Positions 24,527-33,097 of a stretch of DNA of 64,000 nt are shown here, one piece after another (positions within the stretch are counted from its first letter, which is position 1; each line of letters begins with the position of its first letter). Below the pieces are notes generated by a model that had not been told where the DNA came from, ran no database searches, and saw nothing but the letters and a program-made list of their open reading frames with translations. This DNA is from Pseudomonas fluorescens (lineage in GTDB: Bacteria; Pseudomonadota; Gammaproteobacteria; Pseudomonadales; Pseudomonadaceae). The position numbers and the translations under genes were made by a program. The DNA lies in the NCBI RefSeq assembly GCF_040448305.1, contig NZ_CP148752.1:992001-1056000 (forward strand), in the 5' to 3' direction.

Positions 24527-25285
24527 ATGTCAGACCAAGGGATTGTTGCGTCTCAACCTTGCATTTCGCTCGGCCATCGTCATGAAGAACTGTCGACGTT
24601 GGGCTGGACAGTGCTGACCCCCGACGAATTTGCCGATGATGTCGTAGGCACCTTGTGCGAATTCGGCCCGATCATTCCGCAGTTCAACGGCCAGATGGCC
24701 TTTCCCATTACCCGCAAGCCGGGTTACGAAGACTTGCCGTATTCCCAGAGCATGAACGGCATCGGCCCGCACACTGAAGCGCCGGTGTACGGCCCGCCGC
24801 CACGCTATCTGGCGTTGCATTGCCATAAACAGGCCACGTGCGGTGGCGGGCACACCGGATTGGTGGACGGTTACGAATTTCTCAAGTCCCTCGAACACAG
24901 CGAACGGCAACTGCGGGAGTGGCTGGATGACACGCCGGTAGAATTTGTCGCCACCGCCAAACCCGGCGAGCCGGGACAGCGGCGGGTCAAGGAATACATC
25001 CTCACGCCTACGGAAGACGGGGATATTTTCCGCTTCAGCTACAACCAGTTTCACTACGGCGACGTGAACCCGTCCAAGGAGGCCCTGCAGCAATCGCTGG
25101 TCGCCAACAGCACCTCGCCGCTGGCCAGGTTTGCCGTGCTCGGCGAAGCGTACTTCGTCGAGCACAACGTTCCGGTGCTGATTCCCGACGGATGCCTGCT
25201 GATTTGGGACAACTGGCGAATGATCCACGCCCGCAGTCGTTACACTGACCCGGCGCGCAACCTGACCCGCTATTGGCTGGCCTGA
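24527..25285 (+). CDS. Fe(II)/2-oxoglutarate oxygenase, TauD/clavaminate-synthase type
   Basis: A 252-residue oxygenase. The facial triad can be placed at His82 and Glu84 (GPHTEAPVYG; HxE rather than HxD) and the distal His234 (WRMIHARSRY), with a 2-oxoglutarate-binding Arg in ARNLTRYWLA at the C-terminus. The short form and the Arg/Tyr ending resemble amino acid hydroxylases of the clavaminate synthase group. It probably hydroxylates or desaturates an amino acid or the ligated product. It starts 18 bases after the aminotransferase and is in the same run of genes. Confidence 0.82.
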   Translation: MSDQGIVASQPCISLGHRHEELSTLGWTVLTPDEFADDVVGTLCEFGPIIPQFNGQMAFPITRKPGYEDLPYSQSMNGIGPHTEAPVYGPPPRYLALHCHKQATCGGGHTGLVDGYEFLKSLEHSERQLREWLDDTPVEFVATAKPGEPGQRRVKEYILTPTEDGDIFRFSYNQFHYGDVNPSKEALQQSLVANSTSPLARFAVLGEAYFVEHNVPVLIPDGCLLIWDNWRMIHARSRYTDPARNLTRYWLA

Positions 25286-25352
25286 TTTTTCCGGCGCCTT
25301 TCATTCTTTTGGCGTACCCCTCGGCGGGTACGCGTCTTACAGGTATCGCGTC

Positions 25353-26312
25353 ATGCAGACAGCAATCGAGATCGCCCAGGTCGATCATCAACTGATCGTG
25401 CGGCTCAACCAGGCCTGGACCAAGCGCGCCACCGTGTGTTCGCCGGACAGGGCTCAGGTCAATGAAGAGTTCGACCCGGCGCGCCCGGATTACCCGGAGT
25501 GCATGGTGCCGTTCTTCCATCATCCGAAATTCCAGGCCTTGAGCGACGAACTCAAGAGCAGCGTGGTGACCTGGGGCTGGATCGGCTACAACCTGCGCAC
25601 CGTCACCGCCGAGGAACATGTGGTCAATCCGGCGCTGAGTGTCATCGCCAATCAGTACCTGGGCAAGGATGACTGGCACTTTCGCGAGGCCATGCAACAG
25701 ACCCTGATCGACGAGCACTACCACACGCTGATGCACCTGCGCGCCATCGAGCGGACCAAGGTGGACCGGGCGCTGGATCAGGATCTGGACTTGCCACCGT
25801 CCGTCACGTACCTGCGCCTTAAAGCCCAGCGTGAAGCACTGCCCGAGCAATGGCAGCGGGATCTGGCGGCGATCACCTTTGCGGTGGTGGCCGAGATCAG
25901 CGTCAACGCCTACCTGGACTTGCTGGCGGACGACCAGACCATCCAGCCACAGAACCGCAGGGTGGCCGAGCTGCACAACCGTGACGAGTACGCCCACAGC
26001 AAGGTGCTGGCCGAAGTGTCCAAGGTCATGTACGCGAACATGCAGCCCATCCAGCGGGAATTTTTCGCACGCAACCTGTCGGTGGCGCTGAGTGCTTTTA
26101 TCGCTCAGGACTACTCGATGTGGGAGGCGATTCTGACGCAGCTCGGGGTCGAGGATGCGGCGCTGATCATTGCCGACACCCGCGAGAGCAACAAGAACGC
26201 GACCATCATGCGCGACTACAGTGGCCTGCATAAGCTGGCACAGGATCTGGGCATCAGCGACCAGATCGATTTTGACTTCCGTCCGACCCTCAAAACCACG
26301 GCGGTCGCCTGA
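25353..26312 (+). CDS. AurF-type diiron oxygenase (possible amine N-oxygenase)
   Basis: A 319-residue helical protein with the carboxylate/His diiron pattern of the AurF family. The first cluster is DEHYHTLMH (Glu121, His124), the second is HNRDEYAHS (Glu212, His215), with other ligands in between (AEISVNAYL). AurF-like enzymes oxidise aryl or alkyl amines to hydroxylamines or nitro groups, and relatives act in diazeniumdiolate pathways such as fragin and leudiazen. The length fits. There is no dedicated reductase gene nearby, so electrons may come from a host partner. It is the most distinctive catalytic gene in the cluster. Confidence 0.85.
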   Translation: MQTAIEIAQVDHQLIVRLNQAWTKRATVCSPDRAQVNEEFDPARPDYPECMVPFFHHPKFQALSDELKSSVVTWGWIGYNLRTVTAEEHVVNPALSVIANQYLGKDDWHFREAMQQTLIDEHYHTLMHLRAIERTKVDRALDQDLDLPPSVTYLRLKAQREALPEQWQRDLAAITFAVVAEISVNAYLDLLADDQTIQPQNRRVAELHNRDEYAHSKVLAEVSKVMYANMQPIQREFFARNLSVALSAFIAQDYSMWEAILTQLGVEDAALIIADTRESNKNATIMRDYSGLHKLAQDLGISDQIDFDFRPTLKTTAVA

Positions 26313-26326
26313 ACCCGGAGGTGTCC

Positions 26327-27127
26327 ATGTCTGCTCCTGTGTACGAAGTGTTCGCTATTCGTGTCGGCGCAAACGCCCAGCGCACCGCCAGGGAGAACTT
26401 TCTCTACGACGCCTGCTGCGGTGATCCGAATGCGCCGATGCCGCTGGACTACTACTTCTGGGTCATCCGCAACGAGCAGCAGGTGATCGTGGTCGACACC
26501 TGTTTCCAACCGGCCACGGCGGAGCGGCGCAATCGCCAGATGTATCGCCTGCCGGAAGAATCCCTGCGGCAACTGGAGATCGATCCGGCGCAGATCGAGC
26601 ACCTGATCCTGACCCATTTGCACTGGGATCATGCCGGCAACCTCGGGCTGTTCCCGAAAGCGACCGTGCATCTGCAGGAAGCGGAACTGCGTTTCTGCAC
26701 CGGGCCGAAAATGGCCCATCCCACGGTGAACAAAACCTACGAAGTCGAGGACGTGATGTCGGCGCTGCCACCGTTGTTCGAAGGGCGGATGCGTTTGCAC
26801 AACGGTGTTGTCGAGGTAGCTCCCGGCGTGACCTTGCACCCGGTTGGCGGGCATACGCCGGGCAGCCAGGTGGTGCGGGTCAATACCGGGCGCGGCTGGA
26901 TTGTGCTGGCCTCGGATGCCGCGCATTTGTGGGTCAACATTCGTCAGCGCAGTCCGTTCCCGATTCTCGATGACCTGGCGAAAACCCTCGAAGCCTTCAC
27001 CGAGATCGACCGCCTGGCCGACAGCGAAGACCACGTCATCCCCGGCCACGACCCGCTGATCGCCGAGCGTTTCCCGCACTGGAATGACGACCCACATATC
27101 ATTTGCCTGCACCAACCTCCGAACTGA
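26327..27127 (+). CDS. MBL-fold metallohydrolase (N-acyl homoserine lactonase-like)
   Basis: A 266-residue metallo-beta-lactamase-fold enzyme. The dizinc motif is LTHLHWDHAGN (His97, His99, Asp101, His102), followed by GGHTPGSQVV (third His), SDAAHLW (bridging Asp) and IPGHDPLI (last His). The closest overall pattern is the AHL-lactonase/quorum-quenching group, so a lactone, ester or thioester substrate is likely. The start at 26327 has GGAGG with a 5-base spacer. It is the last gene of the cluster run, 14 bases after the AurF gene. It could release the product or provide self-protection. Confidence 0.85.
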   Translation: MSAPVYEVFAIRVGANAQRTARENFLYDACCGDPNAPMPLDYYFWVIRNEQQVIVVDTCFQPATAERRNRQMYRLPEESLRQLEIDPAQIEHLILTHLHWDHAGNLGLFPKATVHLQEAELRFCTGPKMAHPTVNKTYEVEDVMSALPPLFEGRMRLHNGVVEVAPGVTLHPVGGHTPGSQVVRVNTGRGWIVLASDAAHLWVNIRQRSPFPILDDLAKTLEAFTEIDRLADSEDHVIPGHDPLIAERFPHWNDDPHIICLHQPPN

Positions 27128-27137
27128 CCACAACCCC

Positions 27138-27362
27138 CTGTGGGAGCGAGCCTGCTCGCGAAGACGGCGGCACATCCAACATTGATGTGACAGATACACC
27201 GCCATCGCGAGCAGGCTCGCTCCCACAGTTGATAGCTGTCGTTCACCGATGTTGTGTTCACCGAAAATCCCTTGTAGGAGCGAGCCTGCTCGCGAAGACG
27301 GCGGCATATTCAACATTGATGTGTCTGATCCACCGCTATCGCGAGCAGGCTCACTCCTACAG
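27138..27362. repeat. Two REPINs in tandem (four REP copies)
   Basis: A GTGGG-type REP doublet and a GTAGG-type REP doublet whose inner spacers are homologous (both contain AAGACGGCGGCA and ACATTGATGTG). They fill the space between the converging MBL and MocR genes. Confidence 0.9.
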
Positions 27363-27370
27363 AATCGCGG

Positions 27371-28801
27371 TCAACCCTGATGTTGGAGCAAGCGGCCCAA
27401 GGTCAGCACGGCTTCATCAATCCGCGGCGAATACGGCGCGCCACAGCCAATGCGCACAAAGTGATCGAAGCGCCTGGCATTGGAAAAGATATCCCCAGGG
27501 GAAATCTGGATGCCGACCTTCAGCGCCTCGTGAAAAAACGCGATGGACGAATGCCGGCGAGGCAGTTCAACCCATAACAACGTGCCGCCCTGGGGATTGT
27601 TCACGCGGGTGCCGAGGGGGAAGTAGCGAGTAATCGCCTCGCTCATCTGTTGACGTTGCTGGGTCAGGGTTTTCCTCAACCGCCGCAGGTAACGCTCGTA
27701 GGACGGTGTACGCATGAATTCGCTGGCCGCCAGTTGCGATAACGCCTCGCACCCCCGCGACTGCGCATGCTTGAGCATCTCCACGCGGTCGTGCCATTTG
27801 CCGGCGCTGATCCAGCCCAGGCGCATGCCCGGTGCCAGGGTTTTGTTCAGCGAGGCGCAATAGATCACGTTGTCGGTGCTATCCCAATGTTTGAGCGTGG
27901 ACAGCGGCTGCTCGGTGTCCACCAGGTCGCCGTAGGTGTCGTCCTCGATCAGCACGGTGTTGTGCTCGGCGCACAGTTTCACCAGCCGCGCCTTGTTGGC
28001 GTCGGGCATGATGCTGCCCAGCGGGTTTTGCAGGTTGGGAATGACGATCAGCGCCTTGACCCGTTCGGGGCCTTGCAGCAGCCGTTGCAGGGCCTGCAGA
28101 TTGAGCCCGGTGTGGGCCGAGGCCGGGACTTCCAGCACGCGCAGGTTCAGGCTTTCGAGAATTTGCAGCAGACCGTAGAAGGTCGGCGACTCCACGGCCA
28201 CGGTGTCGCCGGGGCGGGTGACCGCACGCAAGGCCAGGTTGATCGCTTCGGTGGCACCGTTGGTGATCACGATCCGCTCGGGGGCCAGGTGGGTCTTGCT
28301 GGCCAGTGCCCGCCGGGCCAGGATGTTGCGCAATGCGCTGTTGCCGCAGGCGCCGCCCGCGGTGCCGAGCAGGCAGGCGTTGTAGCGCAGCGACTTGATC
28401 ATGTTGTCTTGCAGGGTCTTGAGCGGATAAAGCTCAGGCGCGCAGTAGGCGCTGGCGAAGTTGACCTTGATCGTTGCGCGCTGACTGGCCTTGAGCACCG
28501 CGCAGACTTGTTCATGAATGCCGACATACGCGCGGGTATCCAGCGCTGGCGCCAGGGCAATCGGGGCGGACCTGGGCAGGGTGTCGGGCTGGCGAATGTA
28601 GTTGCCGGAGCGCGGACGGGCCTCCAGCACACCGCAGTCTTCCAGTTCCCGGCACACCTGCACGGCGGTCGACAGGCTGACGGCGTGTTTCTCCATCATC
28701 AACCGGATCGAGGGCAGGCGTTCACCGGTTTTCAGGGTGCCGCTGCGGATAGCGTCCAGGTAGTGGTTGGCCAACTGGCGATACAAGGGGGGCGTGTTCA
28801 T
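27371..28801 (-). CDS. Second MocR-type regulator (GntR HTH plus aminotransferase domain)
   Basis: A 476-residue MocR protein. The GntR domain (about 1-75) reads LYRQLANHYLDAIRSGTLK then GERLPSIRLMMEKHAVSLST. The aminotransferase domain keeps NGATEAINLAL, the IPNLQNPLG and DDTYGDL motifs, and the PLP lysine Lys320 in CASLNKTL. The start at 28801 has GAGG with a 5-base spacer; a longer frame from 28882 lacks a good site. It converges on the cluster. The GST-to-MBL half carries a direct-repeat operator at 21474, and this protein is a candidate to bind it. That link is inferred from position only. Confidence 0.9.
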   Translation of the reverse strand: MNTPPLYRQLANHYLDAIRSGTLKTGERLPSIRLMMEKHAVSLSTAVQVCRELEDCGVLEARPRSGNYIRQPDTLPRSAPIALAPALDTRAYVGIHEQVCAVLKASQRATIKVNFASAYCAPELYPLKTLQDNMIKSLRYNACLLGTAGGACGNSALRNILARRALASKTHLAPERIVITNGATEAINLALRAVTRPGDTVAVESPTFYGLLQILESLNLRVLEVPASAHTGLNLQALQRLLQGPERVKALIVIPNLQNPLGSIMPDANKARLVKLCAEHNTVLIEDDTYGDLVDTEQPLSTLKHWDSTDNVIYCASLNKTLAPGMRLGWISAGKWHDRVEMLKHAQSRGCEALSQLAASEFMRTPSYERYLRRLRKTLTQQRQQMSEAITRYFPLGTRVNNPQGGTLLWVELPRRHSSIAFFHEALKVGIQISPGDIFSNARRFDHFVRIGCGAPYSPRIDEAVLTLGRLLQHQG

Positions 28802-28953
28802 GATGACCTCGGCAGTTGCACCACTGAGGTCTGGGCTGGAAAGTGAGTTGACGCTCCCCGCAGGCGGACCCGTGGTGCTCATGGGTGAAGGGAAGTGGTG
28901 TTCTGCGTCGATACTGGAAGAGTAATCGCGGTTTTGCCCGAATCACGGGCAAT

Positions 28954-28984
28954 AAAAAGCCCCGCTCAGATGGCGGGGCTCTTG
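28954..28984 (-). terminator. Intrinsic terminator of the 234-aa unknown gene
   Basis: On the minus strand GAGCCCCGCC / GGCGGGGCTTTTT: stem of GCCCCGC type with T-run, about 170 bp beyond the stop at 29154. Confidence 0.8.
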
Positions 28985-29002
28985 AGTGGGGCTGTGAAGT
29001 AT

Positions 29003-29120
29003 CTGTGGCGAGGGAGCTTGCTCCCGCTTGAGTGCGGAGCACTCACAAAAATCAGCAAGTGTTGTCAGATTGTTTGGGGCCGCTTTGCAGCCCAGCGCGA
29101 GCAAGCTCGCTCGCCACAGG
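29003..29120. repeat. REP-like doublet of a different type
   Basis: CTGTGGCGAGGGAGCTTGCT (left) and GCGAGCAAGCTCGCTCGCCA CAG (right, inverted) form a doublet of the CTGTGGCGAG class rather than the GGGAGCGAGC class found elsewhere. Confidence 0.75.
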
Positions 29121-29153
29121 CAGTCTTCTCACCACAGATCAGGGTGGGGCGCC

Positions 29154-29858
29154 TTACTGCGCAGCGATGCTGTACCCATCGAACGCGGTCTGCTGCTGCA
29201 GGGCGGTGATGATGTTCTTGCGGTTGACCGCTTGCTCGGCGCCGCTGTTGTCCAGGAACGTCTCGCTTTCCAGCTCTGCTTCCTCGCCTTCACCAACGAA
29301 GGTGAAACCGAGGAATTCCAAGGCTTCACGGTCGATGTTCAGGCGCGAGCGCGGAGTGCGCAGCGGCAAGGTGACGCTCATGCCGTCCTTGCTGATGGTG
29401 AACACTTCGACTTCTTTCTTGGCCTTGGCGGCTTTGCTTTTACCGCCGCTTGGGTTGCTGATGGCCTGGTGGGTCTGGTTCAGCACCTTCAGGGCCAGGC
29501 CGTAGACGATTTCCTGGAACGCCGGGTCGTCCTTGAAGCTGGACAGGATGCGGCTGATCGGGAATTTGCTGCTCAGGTCTTCGAGGGCGGCGATGTCGGC
29601 GGCCTCGGCGTCCTTGAGTTGCTTGAGCTGGCCCATCAGTTCGTAGGCTTTGTCATCGTCGAAGCTGTCGTGAGCCTGGCGGATGGCGGCACGCAGTTCG
29701 CGGATCTGGTCGCTTTCGCGGGTGGACTGGAAAGCGTCCAGCACCATCTCGCTGATGGTCTTGGCCTGGGACACGTGTTGTGAAAGATTGATGGAGTTTT
29801 CGTATTCCGCTTTGGACGACAAGGTGACTACGGTTTCAGCGGTATTGGAATCGGACAT
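29154..29858 (-). CDS. Unknown soluble protein (234 aa)
   Basis: A soluble, acidic protein with no signal or membrane segment. Residues about 25-95 are mainly helical and may form a coiled coil (ESDQIRELRAAIRQAHDSFD). A basic KSKAAKAKKE linker follows at about 145. The C-terminal part contains FTISKDGMSVTLPLRTPRSR and a QQQTAFDGY tail. I do not recognise a family. It stands alone on the minus strand, with its own terminator at 28954. Confidence 0.7.
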   Translation of the reverse strand: MSDSNTAETVVTLSSKAEYENSINLSQHVSQAKTISEMVLDAFQSTRESDQIRELRAAIRQAHDSFDDDKAYELMGQLKQLKDAEAADIAALEDLSSKFPISRILSSFKDDPAFQEIVYGLALKVLNQTHQAISNPSGGKSKAAKAKKEVEVFTISKDGMSVTLPLRTPRSRLNIDREALEFLGFTFVGEGEEAELESETFLDNSGAEQAVNRKNIITALQQQTAFDGYSIAAQ

Positions 29859-29990
29859 TGAAATTTCACTACTTCTATAACTTGAATTGGGGCGAGAAAG
29901 CCCGGGGGCTTTTTCAGGTCGCCTAATCTATTGGACCGGGGCGGCGTTGTCACGGATCAACAGGCGGCTGGTCATTTTTTTGCTCCCCTG

Positions 29991-30035
29991 TAGGAGCAGC
30001 CGGTCGACGCTCGAATGCTCGCGAAAGCAGACGCC
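29991..30035. repeat. Single degenerate REP
   Basis: CCCCTGTAGGAGCAGCCGGT followed by a decayed right half (GCTCGCGAAAGCAG), a GTAGG-type REP with internal changes. Confidence 0.55.
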
Positions 30036-30043
30036 GCGGTCTG

Positions 30044-31564
30044 TCAGGCCTGCCGCGGTGTATTGAGGTTCATCGACCGCACCGCCAACGCAGTCGCCGT
30101 TTCCTCATCGATCGGCAACGAAAACCGGAACGTCGCCCCGCGCCCCGGCACATCGATCAACTGAATCTCGCGCCCGTGCAATTGCAGTATGCGATGCACG
30201 ATCCGCAGCCCCAACCCGCCATCACGCCGTGCGCCGCCGATATTGAACGGGCGCAGGAACAACCCTTCGCGCAGTTCCGGGGCGATGCCGGGGCCGGTAT
30301 CGCTGACCGTGACTTCGATGAATGAGCCTTGCGGGCGCAGGCCCAGTTCAACCTCGCCACCGGCCGGGGTATGGCGCAGGGCGTTGTCGAACAGGTTGGT
30401 CAGCACCCGCTCGATCAAGCCGAGGTCCGCGCAGGCCGCCGAGGCATTCGGCGCGAAGGTGGCCTTGAGTTCGACTTTGCGCGCTTCGGCGGTGAGTTCG
30501 AATTTCTGGAAGATGTCCTGGGCCAGATCGGTCAGGGAAAAACGTTCCAGCACCGGCTGCACGAAGCCGTGTTCCAGCCGCACCAGTTCCAGCAGCGACT
30601 GCGCCAGACCGCCCACCTTGCGGCTCTGGTCCAGGGCGATGCCCAGATAACGACGGCGGTCGGCAGGGGACAGCGTGGCGTCCTTGAGCGACAGGGTTTC
30701 CAGATAGCCGTGCAACGAGGCCAGCGGCGTGCGCAAGTCGTGGGAGATATTCGCCACCAGTTCGCGGCGCTCCTGATCCTGGCGAGTCAACGAGCGCCAT
30801 TGCTCGCCCAGGCGGGTCTGCATCTGTCGGAACGCCGCATCGAGCACGGCGATTTCATCGTGGCTGGCGGCTTTTTCCACTGCGACGGGCAGGGCCGGTG
30901 TGACCGGCACGCCATCGATGTCGAACTGGCTGACAGTTTCGGTCAAGCGGCGCAATGGCCGGGTAATCAGGGCAAACGCCGTCAGACCGGCAATCAGGCA
31001 CAGCAGCGCCACCAGGCCGATGGACAGCAACGCAGTGTTGAGCGCCGCGCTGGTCGCACCGCGTTCGGCCAGGCGATCGTGATCCTCACCGAGCAACACC
31101 ACGTAGAGATAACCGGCCGGCTTGCCGTCGACCTTCAGTGGCGCAGCGCTGAACACCTTGCGCGCATCGACGCTGCGCGGATCGTCGCCGAGAATCGGCA
31201 GGGCATCGCCCCGCAACAGGCGCTGGATCGGCGCCAGGTCTATCCGTTCGCGACGGATCCGGCCCTCGGGCGCGGCGCTGCCGACAATCTTGCCCTCGGT
31301 GTCCAACAGGTACACCTCGACGCTCGGGTTGACCTGCATCAGTTTGCTGAACAGGTCACGCACGGCATTGGGCATCAAGCCCTGGGTGTCCATCAGCACC
31401 GTGTCACTGGCGATGTGCTGCGCCAGGTCCCGGGACAACCCTTGCACCACTTCCTGCTCATGCATCTGGTTGGAGCGCACCTGCAACCACGCCGACGTGC
31501 CGCAACACACCAGCAGCAGCACGGCGAACACCAGGGACAGGCGTTGCGTCAGGGTCAGCCTCAT
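30044..31564 (-). CDS. Two-component sensor histidine kinase
   Basis: A 506-residue inner-membrane kinase. Membrane helix 1 (about 8-28) and helix 2 (about 178-200) enclose a periplasmic sensing region of about 150 residues. HAMP follows, then HisKA with the phosphorylated His in VANISHDLRTPLASL, and an HATPase domain with NLFDNALRHTP, DTGPGIAP and GLGLRIVHRI. Its GTGA/ATGA overlap with the regulator gene shows co-translation. The pair is divergent from the msrB-dipZ-msrA operon, so the periplasmic domain may sense an oxidative or envelope signal; this is inferred from position. Confidence 0.92.
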   Translation of the reverse strand: MRLTLTQRLSLVFAVLLLVCCGTSAWLQVRSNQMHEQEVVQGLSRDLAQHIASDTVLMDTQGLMPNAVRDLFSKLMQVNPSVEVYLLDTEGKIVGSAAPEGRIRRERIDLAPIQRLLRGDALPILGDDPRSVDARKVFSAAPLKVDGKPAGYLYVVLLGEDHDRLAERGATSAALNTALLSIGLVALLCLIAGLTAFALITRPLRRLTETVSQFDIDGVPVTPALPVAVEKAASHDEIAVLDAAFRQMQTRLGEQWRSLTRQDQERRELVANISHDLRTPLASLHGYLETLSLKDATLSPADRRRYLGIALDQSRKVGGLAQSLLELVRLEHGFVQPVLERFSLTDLAQDIFQKFELTAEARKVELKATFAPNASAACADLGLIERVLTNLFDNALRHTPAGGEVELGLRPQGSFIEVTVSDTGPGIAPELREGLFLRPFNIGGARRDGGLGLRIVHRILQLHGREIQLIDVPGRGATFRFSLPIDEETATALAVRSMNLNTPRQA

Positions 31565-32280
31565 GGCTGCGGCTCCTCACCGGTGGCGAATTTGTAGCCG
31601 CGGCCCCAGACCGTGAGGATGCGCACCGGTTGCGCCGGGTCGGCCTCGATCTTGGCGCGCAGGCGGTTGATGTGGGTGTTGACCGTGTGCTCGTAGCCTT
31701 CATGGCTGTAGCCCCACACGGCATTGAGCAGGTCCATGCGCGAAAACACCTTGCCGGGCTGGCGGGCGAAGAAATACAGCAAGTCGAACTCCCGGGGCGT
31801 GAGGTCCAGGCGCCGTCCGTCGAGGGACACTTCGCGGGTGATCGGGTCGATGGCCAGGCCGTCGGTGAGCAGGCTGCCGGCGTCCATCTTCAGGTTGCGC
31901 GCCATGGCATCGACCCGACGCAGCAGCGCTTTGACCCGGGCCACCAGCTCGAGCATGGAAAAGGGCTTGGCCAGATAGTCGTCGGCACCCAGTTCCAGGC
32001 CGAGAATCCGGTGCACTTCGCTGGAGCGCGCGCTGGTGATGATGATCGGCGTGTAGCGGGCCATGGCGCGGGCGCGGCGGCAGATTTCCAGGCCGTCGAC
32101 ACCGGGCAGCATCAGGTCGAGGACCAGTGCGTCCCAGTTGCCTTGCTGCAGCAGGCGCATGCCTTCATCGCCATCGGCGCTGTGCACCACCTCGAACTGC
32201 TCATCGCGAAGATGCAGGCAGATCAGGTCTGCGATGTGCATATCGTCCTCGACCACCAGGACGCGTTTGGTCTGTTCCAT
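31561..32280 (-). CDS. Response regulator, OmpR/PhoB type
   Basis: A 239-residue regulator. The receiver (about 7-120) has VEDDMHIADL, the phosphorylated Asp in LVLDLMLPGVDG, and the conserved Lys in YLAKPFSMLEL. The winged helix (about 140-232) has LTPREFDLLYFFARQPGKVF and HINRLRAKIE. The start at MEQTKRVL (32280) follows GAAGGA with a 9-base spacer; the longer frame from 32370 runs into a REP. It overlaps the kinase gene by four bases and is divergent from msrB, so the msr operon is its most likely target. Confidence 0.93.
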   Translation of the reverse strand: MEQTKRVLVVEDDMHIADLICLHLRDEQFEVVHSADGDEGMRLLQQGNWDALVLDLMLPGVDGLEICRRARAMARYTPIIITSARSSEVHRILGLELGADDYLAKPFSMLELVARVKALLRRVDAMARNLKMDAGSLLTDGLAIDPITREVSLDGRRLDLTPREFDLLYFFARQPGKVFSRMDLLNAVWGYSHEGYEHTVNTHINRLRAKIEADPAQPVRILTVWGRGYKFATGEEPQP

Positions 32281-32324
32281 ACAGCTCAATCCTTCAGTGC
32301 GATGCACGCATGATGCGCAATGCC

Positions 32325-32410
32325 CCTGTAGGAGCGAGCCTGCTCGCGATGGAGTGTCAGTCGACACCACTGTGTCTGAACCACCATCGCGAGCAGGCTC
32401 GCTCCTACAG
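32325..32410. repeat. REP doublet (REPIN)
   Basis: Inverted pair of GTAGG-type REPs in the space between the divergent regulator and msrB genes. It is close to the regulator's promoter. Confidence 0.9.
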
Positions 32411-32545
32411 TTCGGGCAGACGCATTGTGCGGGTTTTTCGGGGTCTGAGTTATCACGAATTGTTTAACTTCCCGTGAGGATTTGGCGATCACCCAAAGCC
32501 TAGGCTGTGTTCCATGAAACACCCTTGGATTTTTTGGAGGCGAGC

Positions 32546-33064
32546 ATGTTTTCAAGACGGCAATTTCTTGTCGCGAGCGGCGGGCTGGGGATGACGGCCC
32601 TGGCAATCGGCCTGTTGCCGAAGTTTTCCACAGGCACTGCATTGATCAGCGAGGCCAGCGCGGCCGAGGAGTTCGAAGTGATCCACAGCGACAGCGAATG
32701 GCACGCGATCCTCAGTGACGAGCAGTACGACATCCTTCGCGAAGAGGGCACCGAACGCGCCTACAGCAGCCCCCTGAACAACGAGCACCGCGATGGCACC
32801 TTTGTCTGTGCCGGTTGCGAGCTGCCGCTGTTTTCCTCGGCGACCAAGTTCGACAGCCGCACCGGTTGGCCGAGTTTCTGGGCACCGCTAGACAAGGCCG
32901 TGGCGACCCGCCAGGACCGTGCGTTCGGCATGGTCCGCGAAGAGGTTCATTGCCGGCGCTGCGGCGGGCATCTGGGGCATGTCTTCGACGACGGCCCGAA
33001 ACCCACCGGCCTGCGCTACTGCATGAACGGCCTGGCGCTGAAATTCGTGCCCAGGACGGTGTGA
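32546..33064 (+). CDS. msrB: Exported peptide-methionine (R)-S-oxide reductase MsrB
   Basis: A 172-residue MsrB with a twin-arginine-like signal (MFSRRQFLVASGGLG, ends ASA-AEEF). The SelR domain has both zinc pairs (CAGC and CRRCGGHLGHVF) and the catalytic Cys in LRYCMNG. It reduces the R isomer of methionine sulfoxide. The Tat-type signal places it in the periplasm, unlike the usual cytoplasmic MsrB. The ATG at 32546 follows GGAGG with a 5-base spacer. It is the first gene of msrB-dipZ-msrA. Confidence 0.9.
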   Translation: MFSRRQFLVASGGLGMTALAIGLLPKFSTGTALISEASAAEEFEVIHSDSEWHAILSDEQYDILREEGTERAYSSPLNNEHRDGTFVCAGCELPLFSSATKFDSRTGWPSFWAPLDKAVATRQDRAFGMVREEVHCRRCGGHLGHVFDDGPKPTGLRYCMNGLALKFVPRTV

Positions 33065-33097
33065 TTCCCCTCCACTCACTTTTTGCAGGTAATCGCC

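Larger units (their letters stand above)
28802..29153. other. Intergenic region upstream of the second MocR gene
   Basis: It holds the MocR gene's leader (with one sequence, TTCTGCGTCGAT at 28901, two mismatches from the 21474 repeat unit), the terminator of the upstream gene and a REP-like doublet. Confidence 0.6.

Noticed and set aside
15993..27362. REP clusters as a CRISPR array
   Set aside because: The repeats are inverted palindromes with homologous, not unique, spacers and no regular direct-repeat period; no cas genes.
27767..28846. 359-codon plus-strand frame opposite the second MocR gene
   Set aside because: Shadow; the MocR gene carries GntR and PLP motifs with the correct lysine.
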